From Trachythela sp. YZ-2020 (lineage: Eukaryota; Cnidaria; Anthozoa; Malacalcyonacea; Clavulariidae), in contig JADLSH010000076.1 of NCBI GenBank assembly GCA_016169945.1, positions 1,245,001 through 1,309,000 on the forward strand: a stretch of 64,000 nt of DNA. The letters run 5' to 3'. The notes beneath the pieces were generated by a model, which searched no databases, had not been told where the DNA came from, and saw only the letters and a list, made by a program, of their open reading frames with translations. The translations under genes were made by a program, and so were the position numbers. Shown here piece by piece: positions 11,754 to 24,427 of the stretch (its first letter is position 1; each line of letters starts with the position of its first letter).

Positions 11754-14700
11754 ATGGCTGCAGCAATGTCGTGCATTATTCATGATTGTAAATGTAACAC
11801 GAAACCTGATCAGTTGAAGTACTTTACACCGGTGACATTATCCAGATTCTTGGAGTGCTGGAATATATGGCTCGAATTACAAGGCGAGCAAAAGGATATG
11901 GCAGAAAAATCATTCGAATATATTTCCGAAGCGGACGAAGATACGTTTGACGAGAATGAGGACTGTGATTTTATCAATGCAAGAGAGCAAATTCCATCCT
12001 ATCATATGGAGTGCTACAGAAAGTTCATAGATAAAACAAGGATTGAAAGAGCCCAGCGGTCAAACCAAAACAATATTTCTGGAGGTGAACCTGTGGCAAA
12101 GTCTGCAAAGAAGACTTCTATTTCTAACCTTAATAGCAACCGGTTGCAACGAACACAAGTTGGTTCTGAAAGTAGATCAATCAATGTTCTTCCAAGAATA
12201 TGTCTGATCTGCAAGAAGAAAGAGCTCACATATACATGTAAGGTAAGTTAGGGAGTATAAATTGATGTGATACTATGCAATAATTATATGCTAGTTAATT
12301 AATCATATTGTCGTATAACATAATTAAAGCTATAAAATTCTACAGTAGCTACAACATGTGTTCTTTATAAATTCTGACAGGACACGAAGAAACGAAAAAT
12401 TCAAAAACTTACTCAAAGTCAGACTTTTGATGCTGGGAAGCTACGAAGGGCGGCAGAATTAAAACATGATGAAACCATTCTTGTACATATAAGGGACAAA
12501 GACTGTGTGGCAATCGAGGCATGCTATCACAAGAACTGTTTTATGACATACACAAACTTTTTAAATATTGACAGATTTGAAGAGAAAACAGAGTTTCTAT
12601 ATGAAAAATCGTATGAAATTTTCTGCAAAGAAGTTGTGCAAAAAAGACTTTTAGAGAACAAAGAAATATTACGTGCACCATTCCTGTTTAAGGAGTTTGT
12701 GAACATTGTACATCGCGAGCAAGGGTGTGATGCATCAAATTATAAAGTACATCGTCTAAAGAGGAGATTGAAAAAGACATACCCCCAATTGGTTTTCCAC
12801 ATGCCTAGTAGACGTGTTCTGGGTGAGCTGGTATTTAGTGAAAACATTAGTTTGGGTGAAATTGCAGAAGATAACATTTGTCAAGGTGAGGATATTGAAG
12901 GTTTTTGTGACAATGATGCTGACAATAGTGATCAGGAAACTATTCCTGAATCAAGCAGCACAGTAACTGGTCCTGATAACGAGTCATACAGAAGGAATCT
13001 CTATCACACCGCAATGTTTCTCCATGATAAAATTAAAGAATGTAAACCATTTTATGATAGTTGGCCGCCTCACCCTTCTGAGATAAATACTGAAAGTGCA
13101 GAAATAATTATTCCACCTCATTTAGCTGCATTTCTGTCATGGCTGCTTGGATTTACTACAGATGTTAGCATAAATGCCTATTCAAGTCTTCCTGAGAAGA
13201 AGTATTTGAAAATTATTTCAATTGCACAAGACATTATATATGTATGTTCTAATGGCACAAAACACACCCCAAAATCCATAGCATTGGGCATGGCTGTCAG
13301 GCAAATGACAGGGTCATATCACCTAACAAGGATCCTTAATGGATATGGAAATTCTGTGTCATATTCAACAGTTCGATCTCTCGACACAGCTTTAGCATCT
13401 CGTAATTTGGGCACAACAGTTACTATACCAGAAGGAATAACTGCAAACAAATTTACAATACTAGTTTGGGACAATATTGATTTCCTAGAAGAAACCCCAA
13501 CTGGTGCTGGAACAACTCATATGGGTAATGGAATAATAATTCAACAAACTAAGCCTAATGAGAAGTTGCCAATTCAATATGTAAACACAATCAAACTAAA
13601 GAAATCAGTTCGCACTCTAAAGGCTCCACAACAACAATTGAGCCAATACATCTTAGGGAAGAAAGAATCCCCAAAATTGTATAACGCAAATGGTAATATA
13701 AATTTATGTCTTGCTGCATATGAGGAAACTCTCGAGGCAAGTCAAAAACTTGACTTTGTATATATCTTATGTAAACACTATTGTAATCAGGAAGTTAAAG
13801 TTCTACCAGGATGGACAGGGTTTAATACAATCATCAGTGGCAAACCATGCTCCTTGTCAAAGATTGCTTACCTTCCAGTTGTCGACGCCCCAGTAACCGA
13901 ACTTTCAACAGTTTATGAGATATTGAAGAGAAGTGCAGATATTGTTGACAAATTGCAACTGATGTATGCTGTATTAATTTTTGACGAAGCCCTATATTCT
14001 AAGGCACAACAAGTTCGATGGAAATCCGAAGAATTTCTTTCAAAATTCATAATTCGCTTGGGGGATTTTCATGCATGTATGTCGTATGCTTCTGCCATTG
14101 CTTGTCGATTCCGTGAGGCTGGATTACAGGTAAGACAAAATTTTCACATAGTGCTTTAGGTTGTAGTGTAATGGGTACAGTTGTACATACTACATAATGT
14201 TGGAATCACCCATGTACCTCATTATGCTAATGACCATAGGTAGCTAAGAATAATTCTTAGCATGCAGTTTACTTGAGGATATTATTGGACATATTAGTTG
14301 AGTCAGAAACTGTTGCTCAAGGGTCCCTTAATGGTGTATTTAGCGGAAAACATTACAACAGATGTATTCGTGCTCACAAATTAGTTTATGAAGCCCTGGA
14401 GAGACTTCGTTTTGAGGCATTTGTTGAAAGTGATGCAATTGTGGAAACTGTAGAAGCAGCTGATCTTGCTAAAAGTTTGGTGGACAACCTAAATGAGTTG
14501 GAGATGGATGGTCAAGGGCTTGCACATGGGCAAACTGTAACTGATATGGCACAAAGATAAGTCATTTAATTTTACATTGATTTAAGAATGTGGAACTTAC
14601 AGTATCTTCATATTCACTTACATTCAGATACTAAGTGATAGAGAGAACAGTTTAGCTAGAACAAATACAATTGCATCCCAATATAAATAAGGGAAGCCTA

Positions 14701-17700
14701 CAGTAGATTATTTGCCAACAGTATATGAAGGCCATTATACATGTAAGTAGGTCTTCTATAATGAGCTCCTATAGTGGTTAAATGTGCTATCCACCGACTG
14801 AAGTTTAGTTATCCATATTTTGAGCTCTTATTTATTATATGTAATATGTGATGGAAAGGAATTGATCCCCATTTATACTCTATAGAACCATGTACATTAC
14901 TATATATTTTAAACCTAAATCTGACCTTCAAGCAGCCTTAGTACTATTACAGGTTTCAATTTTAGGTTTGTTGTATGCATATAAATGCATCATGTTTTAA
15001 TTATTGCTATATATGTTATTTCATTAGAAATATTTTTTCTTAGGTACCAAAGATTTATCGCAGAAGAAAGTGAAAGAAGCAAAACATTTCAGTTCTGGTC
15101 ATCTTACATCGATATGGTGCATACGCTGTTATCATTTATCAGGGCCACACGCACAACCAACTGGTCTCTTCATCTCTCATCCATCCGAGGAATGTTACCA
15201 TGGTTCTTTGCATATGATAGGATAAACTATGCTAGATATTGTACTGTATACTGGCTCGAAATGATATCCTTAGAGACCACTCACCCAGGTAATACAAAAT
15301 ACAACCAATGATATTACTTGAAATGAATAGAGTATGAACTTTTAATTGTTTTTTCCCTTGAAGGTTCTCTGTCTGAAATCTCTACACAATGGACAGTTCA
15401 ACGGCAAGATAAATACGGATTTTCAGCTATTGCATGTGACCAAGCAATTGAACAGACTTGTAATCGAGATTCCAAAACTAAAGGTGGTATAACTGGGATG
15501 ACACTTAATCGAGGGGCAATCAGCAGGTGGATTCTGGCTCAAGCTGACCGATGTGCTATCACAAGGCAGTGCACTATGATGGCAGGTGTGGGAGAAGAAC
15601 AAAGGTATCTATATAAATCCATATGAATTAAGTTAGAATAGCTACACATTTTAGTTTGGAGAAACACCACATTATTTATAATGCAAAATAGATATTTGTG
15701 GCATTTCAACAAACAAAAAAATATAATAGATTGATTGCATCGAACCTAGCAATATTTAAAATAACAATTAGTTAAAAAATCCGTTTATTTGTCACCAAAT
15801 TCCCAATTTTTTTTCATAGAACACGAAAAGATCTTGACGAGACAGCTTGCAAGTTACATGAGAAGTCTGTTCAGCAAGTTATGGAAACAATCTGCTCAAT
15901 GTTCAATCCTTTTAGTTCTGAAAGTCCAAATGAGCTTGTTAATATATGTAGTGGTGTAGTAGCTGATGAAGGAACAGCAGAAGACTTGAGGGATGCATAT
16001 CTGAAAGGAGATGAGAAGGCAGAAGATTTTATGAAGTCAAGGGTGTTGTGTGAGGAACCGGACATTTTCTCTCCCATAACCACCATGAAATTACAAACAT
16101 TTAAAACTATGGCAAAACCAAATGCTACTAAGACAACTTCTGGTAAAATGGTTCCTATAAAAAATGACTGTACATTTTGGGCGAGGCTTGTACTTATTGC
16201 ACAAAATCGAAAACTTGACCTTCAAGAAGTGTTTAGCTACTCACTTAGATCATATCCCAGGGCATTGGCTTCTGATTCAGGCAGCCTTAATAAAACAGCC
16301 AAGTCAAAACTTCTTCATGCTTTGGAAGTGGAAGCAGGTCAACCACTAGTTGATGTAATACCACAACAGAGCACCACAATTGTTGATGCCATGGCGTTAC
16401 TGCAAATGCTTAATGCTAAAGATATTCCTGGCACATTTTCCCAACTAGCTGACAAAATCTTGAAGAAAGTGATCTCTATTGCACGGTACAACAATTCAAA
16501 AAGAGTGGACTTTGTTTCAGACAGGTACCCGGAGGTTAGCACAAAGAATGCAGAAAGGCTGAATCGAGCAGCTTCTGGCACACAATCTGTTACAATCCTG
16601 AATGGTAACCAAAAAGTTCCAAAGCAGTGGAAAAAATTCTTGAATCTTGGTCGTAATAAGGAGGAACTCATTGAGTTTCTGGTTAATCAATGGAAATTAG
16701 TCCCTGCCTTTGCACTGGAACCAATTACTGAACTGTATGCGACTTGTGCTGAAAATTGTTTTTGCTTTAAACCATATCAAGACCATATTCTGGAAGTTGA
16801 AGAAGTTCCACACCTTACTTCCGACCATGAAGAAGCAGACACACGAATGTTTTTGCATGCACAACATGCAGGAGAATCATCGGAAAATGTAGTAATCAAA
16901 AGCCCTGACACTGATGTCTTTGTAATTGCCTTAGCGCATGACAGTACAAGCAATGCCAGAATAATATTTCAAACTGGTACAGGAAATAACGTAAGAAATA
17001 TTGACACCAGCAAGGTTGCTGAACACTATGGTGACAAGTGCTGCAAAGCACTTATTGGCTTCCATTTTTTTACAGGTACATATAGTTCTATACCTCTCCC
17101 TTCAGTGTGGAAAGTTTGTATGTTACACCAAATATATTTGCCAGTTTGGCATGAATGAAGAGTATTATTTGGAAAGACAATAGCTGTTATTATATTTCAG
17201 TCTGTCTGAAGTTTCAAACATTCACTGGCATAATACTTGGCATATATACAACAAACATTCCACTATGGCCTTCCCTGCATAAGGAATTGACCCCTATCCT
17301 TCTTTGGATCTGCTATTATATTGATATGCCAATTAAAATTTTATTCTCTGGATGGGTGAATATTTCCTCAGTCTTAGTGACCCATTTCTTTTACAACTGC
17401 AATATGTTAACCTTGACCTACTGAAACTCATCTAGGGTCAGACTCAACCAGTGCATTTTTGGGAAAGGCAAGACAAAAACATGGCAAGTGGCTATAGCTC
17501 AGGAAGAGTATCTAGATGCTTTTGCAAGCTTAGGAAATGAATTAAACATATCAGATGAAACAATCACCATCTTGGAAAAGTATGTTTGCCACCTATACGG
17601 ACAACCTAATGTGTCATCTGTTAATGAAGCACGCTACAGAATGTTTAAACTAGGGAAGTGTTCTGAGGAATCTCTTCCTCCTAACTCAGATAGCCTACAC

Positions 17701-18054
17701 CAACATATTCTCAGAGTAAATTATGAAGCTTTTATAAGAAAACGGTCTACAATAAACAATATTTGTGATCCACCAACAATTGGATATGGCTGGACTATGG
17801 AGGGAGATAACCTCAGCATTAAATGGGGCACGAAGGAAAGTGCTCCAGATAGTATCCTGGAATATGTTATGTGCAAGTGCAAGAAAGGCTGTAACACCAA
17901 GCGATGCTCATGTCAGAAAGCCAATTTACCCTGTACAGAGTTGTGTCAATGCAGTGACTGTGCAAATGTGTCAAATGATGAGAGCAGTTCCATGGAAGAT
18001 GATATTGATAACGGATTAGAAGATTTTGAATATGATGATGATAATGAAATGTAG
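11754..18054 (+). pseudogene. Academ-like transposase with XPG-like and CXC regions
   Basis: Seven exons join in phase: 11754-12242, 12381-14129, 14261-14556, 15044-15288, 15364-15604, 15820-17075, 17436-18054, about 1,630 residues. N-terminal Cys/His cluster (C-L-I-C, then Y-H-K-N-C) at about 155-215. Candidate acidic catalytic residues, by inference: W-D-N-I-D (about 527), F-D-E-A-L-Y (about 698) and D-Q-A-I-E-Q (about 952). From about 1340: E-A-D-T-R, S-P-D-T-D-V and F-T-G-S-D-S-T-S, spaced like XPG/FEN1-type nucleases. A nine-Cys CXC (tesmin/TSO1-like) cluster lies at about 1570-1602, then an acidic tail. ATG at 11754 is the first in frame, 100 bp inside the TIR. Two lesions: the exon 3 donor reads ATAAGT at 14557 instead of GTAAGT, and a T5 run at 17456-17460 is one T short, shifting the frame. 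Otherwise intact, so probably a recent insertion. Confidence 0.8.
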
Positions 18055-18402
18055 ACTAGACAAATTACAATACATGGAGCTACTGTATATAGAAAACTTT
18101 TGCCAGCCAGGAAACCACAAACAAGGCAAGGGGTCTAGTTAAAGTGCTCGGTATTTAAACTTTGATCAATGGAACATGATAAGGATAAAGTACTTTACCT
18201 GTGAAATCCATTCATTCCATTATTTTGTAAATAAACAATGTGTTATAAACAATAAACCGTCACACAACATGTTCTATACGCATGTTCTACAGTTCTGGTT
18301 ATATCGATAAATGCATAATAAAAAAACATACCTGAAATAGCTTTCGGCTATAAGCCGGTAAAAACCGGCATATAATCGGCACAGGTTCGTGACGGAAGTA
18401 TG

Positions 18403-18644
18403 TTTTTTGAAAGATGTGTTTTCGCAAAAGTGACAATAAACGCAATCGCGCAATGGAATTCAAAATAGTGAACTTTGAAGATTTCAATCGAGAATTAAAA
18501 AAAAATGCAGGCGGGATCGACAAGAACTTTTTAGATTTGGATTCAGCGTGTTTTTATCTATAAGAATATGTAGTTATTTTTTAGCTTAGCGAGGTGTCCT
18601 CGCTTAGCGAGGTGTCCAATTTTGGTGCACTAGCTCACGGCCTA
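18403..18644 (-). repeat. Right terminal inverted repeat of Academ-like element
   Basis: About 242 bp, inverted relative to 11430-11654. Contains a local duplication of the CTTAGCGAGGTGTCC motif (18583-18617) and a short insertion near 18425-18440 compared with the left copy. Confidence 0.9.
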
Positions 18645-19859
18645 AACTGCTTGTTGGCCACATTTGATGGGATCTGGCGCGGACAATCATTTGGGTTGAA
18701 CGGAACTCTGTTTTCAACAGCAATAAAATTAAAAAACTATCGTCATCAGAATCCTTCGTCACGCTTTCGGTGTTGAGTGCCATGATAACTATCTTTCCCT
18801 TCTTCCCCCTTTGAATGTTCCTCTGGGTTATCTTGAATAGTTGATTTAGAAGTGGGAATAAGATCACATGCTTCGGAAGTAGATAAAGATGTACTTGTTT
18901 GGTCTGGTTCTGTGCTGGCTGGTGAGCTTGAGTTGGGTTTTGCAAGAGACATAAATCCTTCTGGACATTGATCTAAAGCAGCAGGGTTTTCTGTAGAAAA
19001 ACCCGGTTGCCGTATCTAAATTGACAGATGCACAGTAGCTGGCTGGTACATCGGGGCTAGTAGCTGGAACACGAGACGTGCATGGGTTCGTGTCACATTT
19101 ATGAGTTGGAATGGCTGAAATTGTTGAATTGGCTTGTACGCTTGAGTTTGGCGCATTATTGGATTCTTCCATGTTTTTCATATAATTGTTTGAAGTCCCG
19201 TTTTCATTGTCTACTACAGCTCGGTCATTTGCACCCATTTTTGCATTCTTTGAACTGTAGTTGGCTTCAATTTTCCTTTTTCGTCTCAAAACTTGGATGT
19301 CGTGATTATGTGCCATTTTAGTTTGTGTTGTTAGTGTTGACGGGTATGACAAGCACAGCCCCCGCGCTGCAAGACGTCGAAAACTTGTTTTGTTCGCTCC
19401 TCCTCGTCTGGTCATCATTTGATGCATGTTCATGTCCCGATTTCGTGCGTTTAAAAGAATGCCAATTCCGGTTAACTTAGCATTTCTAACTTTCTCTGCA
19501 CACTTCTTAGTATTTCTTTTGACATTTCTATAATTCACTGTACCGGCGGTTATCATTCTGTTAAATATCGGACATTGTTCCGCAAGTTCTTTTTCCTGCT
19601 CTTCATCCGAGAATGACTTCAAGTCAGATGCTTTTGAAGCACGAAAACAACTTGAGAAACTGCGCCCACATATTTTTCCAACTTCGGCCTTTAGTTTAAC
19701 TTCGATCAGTTGTAAAAGTTGTTCTCTTATATCTTCTACTTCCCAAATTGCATGGCCTAAAAAATAATGTTCCATACCTAATTTCTGTCGTATACATGCA
19801 AGTTGGCCAGGTAGGGGTTTGTCACAAAAGGTCAAACTTGAAACAAGATTCCTACATAT

Positions 19860-22325
19860 ATATCCTTAAATGACTAATGTAGCTATAAATCAGCTATATG
19901 TAGTGTCAATATTAAAGATCAACTGATCAAGTTCCATTATCATCAAAATAAAAATGTTCTGAACAAGGTTCTGAACCTTGTAATCTTATTCCCATTCTTA
20001 TTGTTGAAAGCTTTTGTTTTTAGCAAAAAATTGTATGTTTCCTTGTAAAATGTCATTTAATCCCCGAGCCGGCGCGAAGCGCCGTGCGAGGGTACTAATT
20101 CCGCTCGGATATTTACACCCGGGTATGTGAAAACATTGTGGAATGCAAAGTCGTCCACCATTTTTTTTTGTCATGGACGGTTTTTTAAGTTATGCGCATG
20201 CGCGAGTTAAAGCCGAGGGAAAACTGGTAACTAGCTGCATCATGATTGGCTAAGACAACGATTTTGTTTTTATATGCAAACTTCAGAAAAATAACTGTCA
20301 TTTTGGTATTTTATTTTTGGCATTTAATTTATAATGCATTTATGTGAAAACTTTTTTCAAAATTGTACTCTGGAGTCGGGACATATTAATTCAGACAAAT
20401 ATTAAGTCTCCAAAACAAGAGAAGTGAAAATATTTTAGAGGACTTTCATTTACTAAAGTCAATAAGAAAATAAAGCAGTCGAAAAGCTGAGAAAGGACAG
20501 AATTTCGAGTTTTATAGCGTTTTAAATTACACGGTAAGTGTTTATTTTGCATACTTGGTTTTTCAGTTTTGCCGTCAATTGGCATGCAACTATAGTTTGT
20601 GGTTTTGAAATTGCACAGTTCATCCTGCATGTGTGGTCAACACAACATTGTTTTAGTGTTAATCCAAATGCGTTATATAGAAAAGAAAAACATATTTTAT
20701 CTAAAAAACTTCATAGTATAAAAATACTGTTCAAAAACAGTTGAAGTTTTATGACAATTTCGAAACGTTTTGTACAGTAAATCAAAGCCAAAAAAGAACA
20801 AAATAACATACCTACTTTATATAGTTTGGCAATTGGTAATTTTATTTTTAAAAGTAAAGATAATATCACAGTTTGTACAGAAAATAAAATAAATATAGAG
20901 TAAAAGGCAGTTTAGTTTACAAACTTTTCGAAACGTTTTAGTGAACGGAAGGTTGCATTAAAACATTAATTTGAAGCTTATAGAATGCATAAGAACATAC
21001 CTACCGCATATATCTCATATTTCTATGGCTAAAACAACTAATATTTTAATTATTTTTGCAGCTTTTGTAAACTGTTTTGTACTCCAGAAAAGAAATTTAT
21101 ATTATTAATCGAGTTGCCATGGCTACTGTGCTTCCTCTTCTTGAAACAAAATTTCCATTTTTTATTCTTTCAAGAATTCTCAACCCAAAATAGATTTCCC
21201 AAAATATTATTGTTTCCTTCCACTCTTCTTTCCAAACTATTACAGTAATGATCAAAATTTTAATGGCACATTTAAAATGAAGGGAAACACAATGATTACG
21301 TCAAGTAAAACATTTCATATGGCGATAGCCTTTGAGTGCGTCGTGAAGAGGGGTGTAAGCCAGAGATCCAATTCAGTTTTCCAAGCCAAAATTTTGCTTT
21401 GAACCCAGATATCTGACTCGTCTACCACTTTTGCATAGCAGATTTTGTGATGAAAAAGCTTAGTAACAGTAATGTTTTGGAATGTAGTGTCTGTCAATGT
21501 TCGGGTGCATGCCGCATGGGGCGAGGGGTTACTGCAAGCATGTATTTCTAGTTTAAGTTTAATAAAATGATTGCATTTTGGACTAAAGGGAGATTTGCAC
21601 CAGACGTAGGGCCCCCAAAAGGGAATTTTGGGGGAAGGGGCTCCAATGGTATTTTACATAAGCCCAAAAAAAGCTTTTGGTTGCCCTGCCAACAATCCTT
21701 GTCCCTGTTTACAAGATTTCACACTCTGAAAGGTACAACAGTAGAATAACAGTCTATTCCCAGTTCAAGCCAGCAGCCCCTTCCTTCAAATAAAGTCAGA
21801 CCTTGCATTTTTCATTTTTTATACAATCACTATTTTTATAAAACAGTGTAAATGTACACAAAAGTTTTTTAAAGTTTTTTATTATTTTTCTATGCGTTCT
21901 CGGACAGTAAATTTTATTAAGAACGAATCTTTAACTGCCAGTTTTCAGTTATCAGCAGGTAAATGAGAAAAGGGAAGACTGTAGACTGGTAGTCGAAAAC
22001 TCGTTCTATAAAATAAAATTTACTATGAGAGTCCGGGAACGTCTCGTAATATGATTAATCCTGTCACGCATCTACCATTTTTAATACTACTTTATAAAGT
22101 TTAATAAATATTTAGAATTTTCGTAAACAATGGCAATGCCAATCGAAAAGAATTAAAAAAAATACCCATTGACAATTAATATAATAGGATATGCAGCACA
22201 CCCGTGATACTATAACTATAAGAAATACTAAAAATATTATTTACGAATTTACATTTTACCTTTTTATCGGTTGCATTACAACACGTTTTCGTTGCTGTTG
22301 AACTAGAATTTAATGCTGATGTCAA
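19860..22325. other. Large intron or spacer with repeat debris
   Basis: No coding signal on either strand. GC-rich stretches at 20058-20125 and 21600-21650 (runs of G and C with GGGGCTCC) look like ends of unidentified repeats. The block separates the N-terminal and middle exons of the DUF6589-like gene, so it is either an intron or contains later insertions. Confidence 0.4.
21895..22041. repeat. 147-bp fold-back hairpin (MITE-like)
   Basis: Outer arms CGTTCTCGGACA…GTAAATTTTATT and their inverse near 22008-22041 pair with a short insertion in the right arm. Pairing continues inward through GAACGA/TCGTTC and ACTGCCAGT/ACTGGTAGT, leaving a loop of about 35 bp. No coding potential. Confidence 0.6.
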
Positions 22326-22819
22326 TGTTCATTTCGCCTTTGCCGCCGGTAAGGCCTTTGTATGTTCTTCTGTTGTTGTTGTGGACAAACAGCGTTTTAC
22401 CCGTGTACGCATGAAGGTTTCATCAGCTTTTTCTTGGTTACTTTGAATTTGTAGCTGACCATCTGACATTATCTTTTGCCCTTTCTTAATATTGTATAGA
22501 CAATTTTTACAGATACATTTCAAGTTCACGGAGTACTCCACAGTGCATTGCAAGAATTGTTCTACAATGGTGCACGCCTCTGTTTTATCACCGTATTTTT
22601 TTTTAGATCTTCGTAGCAGATTATGCAGATGAAATCAGAAGATGGTGAAAGAAAGGGTGAACTTTTTGTTGGCATGTTTTCTGCCATGTCTGTAATGCAT
22701 ATTGCACAGATATGATTCCAATGTTTACAAATTTGGAATTTAGGGTGTGACATCGCAACAAACTGCATGATACTAATTTCAAACAAATTCCCATATACAT
22801 ACATGCAGTTAGACACTGC

Positions 22820-23758
22820 ACTTGTACTGTTTAAGATTATTTAGTATATATGGCAAACAGTATTGATTTTTGCCATTTGCAGATTTGGAGTGAATTTAAC
22901 ATCGACTGTTTTAAAAGATTTTTAAAGATACTGATTATGTAGATACTGATTATATTGTTTATGTTTGTACAATATTTTCAGAATGACCACACAATGACAA
23001 GTGAAACACAATGTGTCAACTGACAAACAGCAACAGGGACATGCCAGCATACTGATAATTTGTGCGTAAAATGATTCATGACGATGTAATCTATATAGGC
23101 AAATAGTCGAAACGTAATTATAAACAATTTTACATGTAAAACACCACGGTTACTATTTTAGGAGTTTCTACTGTACTGTTTTGAATACTGTATAAGCATG
23201 TATATAATTTTAATTATAAGTTGCAAATTGTAATATTTGATATTAAGTTTAGAAAATCTTGGATTACTCGCTTATTATTAATACGCCTTCGTAAATTGTC
23301 TGTATTGCCATTGGTATTTTAAAATCTCGGCCCTTCGTTCAATGGACAATCATGAACATGACTCTTGAACACAATGAACACACAAGTATGTTTCGACGCG
23401 AATATGACAACAATATTTTAAACAATATTATAAACAGCTATGTTCCTCTCGCTATAGTTGCTACTTTGTGAATTATGACTGTTTACAACTATAATCTAAC
23501 TGAATTTTGCGAAATTAACGGCTTGGATATAATGCCAAGGAATGTAAATATTTATACTTCAATATATTTCCGAATCGATATTCTCCCCCCTGTAAATCAT
23601 GGACTCATCTACATTCATTTACCGCCGGCTATTCTTGTGCCAGATTTTACAAGTCTATATTTCCCCCTAGGGCCTCCAACGTTACTTCATGTTATTCACA
23701 CTATAGTGGAGCGAGAAAAAACAAATGGAAAGATAGACTTGGAGCAAGTCTATATATT
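22820..23758. other. No gene seen
   Basis: AT-rich sequence between the DUF6589-like N-terminal exon and the Mutator-like element. A plus-strand open frame beginning at 23475 runs through the left TIR of that element and has no domain signal; I treat it as chance. Confidence 0.4.
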
Positions 23759-23768
23759 GACTAGCCCA

Positions 23769-23883
23769 GGGTTGACTACCTCACAGGCGTTCTTTGCGGG
23801 TGACGTCTATACATTTGTCATGCGGTTGATCACACTAACTCGTAATCTCTTCGTAACAAATCGTAGCATGCTCGTATTGAGAT
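23769..23883 (+). repeat. Left TIR of MULE
   Basis: 115 bp, about six mismatches to the right TIR at 30785-30899 by eye. Similarity ends at …GTATTGAGAT. Confidence 0.9.
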
Positions 23884-24240
23884 CGCAAAATAACGACGGC
23901 TTCTATTCTATACTAATATAAAATTAAAGTTCCTACCATAATGATAAAAATATGTTCTTTAATGACCTTTAAAGTATTAAATCTCGAAATAATGAGCTCT
24001 TGACATCCTTGTTTTCGCTGATGTACATTTGGATTTAAAATAAAGACTACTTAGGTAAGATTGCTTGTATGAGTATTTATAAAAATTTACAACTATTCTT
24101 TGTCAAAATTTACACTATTCTTGACATGTGTTTTGACATGTAAACTGTATTAAATACGTTCGACAGATAATGTTTATTATGAACTGTTTCATTCAACAGC
24201 CATGCTGCATCATGTAAATACAACACAAAATATCATGCCA

Positions 24241-24427
24241 CTACAGCCCAGACTGCAGAGTATGGCAAAAAAATTTTTTGTCCAATGCGTATTATTGGCA
24301 GTTTTAAACATTAATACCAACTTAAGTGCACACTTGGCTAAAGTTTCGGCAGTTGCACACCTAGATTTGTGTCTTGCACACCCGAGATCTCGTCGAAAAC
24401 TGCCATACTCTGCAGTCTGGACTACAG
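24241..24427. repeat. 187-bp fold-back element inside the MULE
   Basis: 27-bp arms (24241-24267 and 24401-24427) match inversely with about three mismatches around the shared core CCAGACTGCAGAGTATGGCA. The loop is non-coding. It lies 3' of the MULE gene. Confidence 0.6.

Larger units (their letters stand above)
11430..18644 (+). mobile_element. Academ-like DNA transposon, 7.2 kb, complete ends
   Basis: The element is bounded by inverted repeats beginning TAGGCCGTGAGCTAGTGC and flanked by AAC on both sides (11427-11429 and 18645-18647). Removing it with one AAC makes the minus-strand DUF6589 frame continuous, with the codons for K-Q-L-C-N-F-I-P spanning the junction. It carries one plus-strand seven-exon gene. 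The combination of a 3-bp target duplication, a transposase, an XPG-like nuclease region and a C-terminal cysteine cluster matches my recollection of the Academ superfamily (lineage with XPG nuclease). Placement in that superfamily is from memory, not a search. Confidence 0.85.
18645..22757 (-). pseudogene. DUF6589-like transposon protein, 5' half
   Basis: Continues the gene split at 11429/18645. Right to left: an N-terminal Cys-rich exon (22757-22329; C-K-H, C-A-I-C, C-I-I-C, C-I-C-K-N-C, then K-R-C-L-S), a middle exon (19835 to about 19000; R-N-V-K-R-N, G-I-G-I-L-L-N-A-R-N, R-R-L-A-A-R-G-L-C-L-S-Y), a Ser/Thr-rich linker (about 19000-18746) and the start of the interrupted exon (E-N-R-V-P-F). 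I chose ATG 22757 because the Cys-rich module follows at once. Lesions: a one-base indel in the A9 run near 22595 and a frameshift near 19010. The order matches DUF6589 proteins as I remember them. With the helicase it probably formed one element of roughly 11 kb excluding the insertion; its own TIRs were not found. Confidence 0.75.

Noticed and set aside
23475..23921. 148-codon plus-strand open frame
   Set aside because: It crosses the outer end of the MULE TIR and the target duplication and has no domain signal, so it cannot be one conserved gene.
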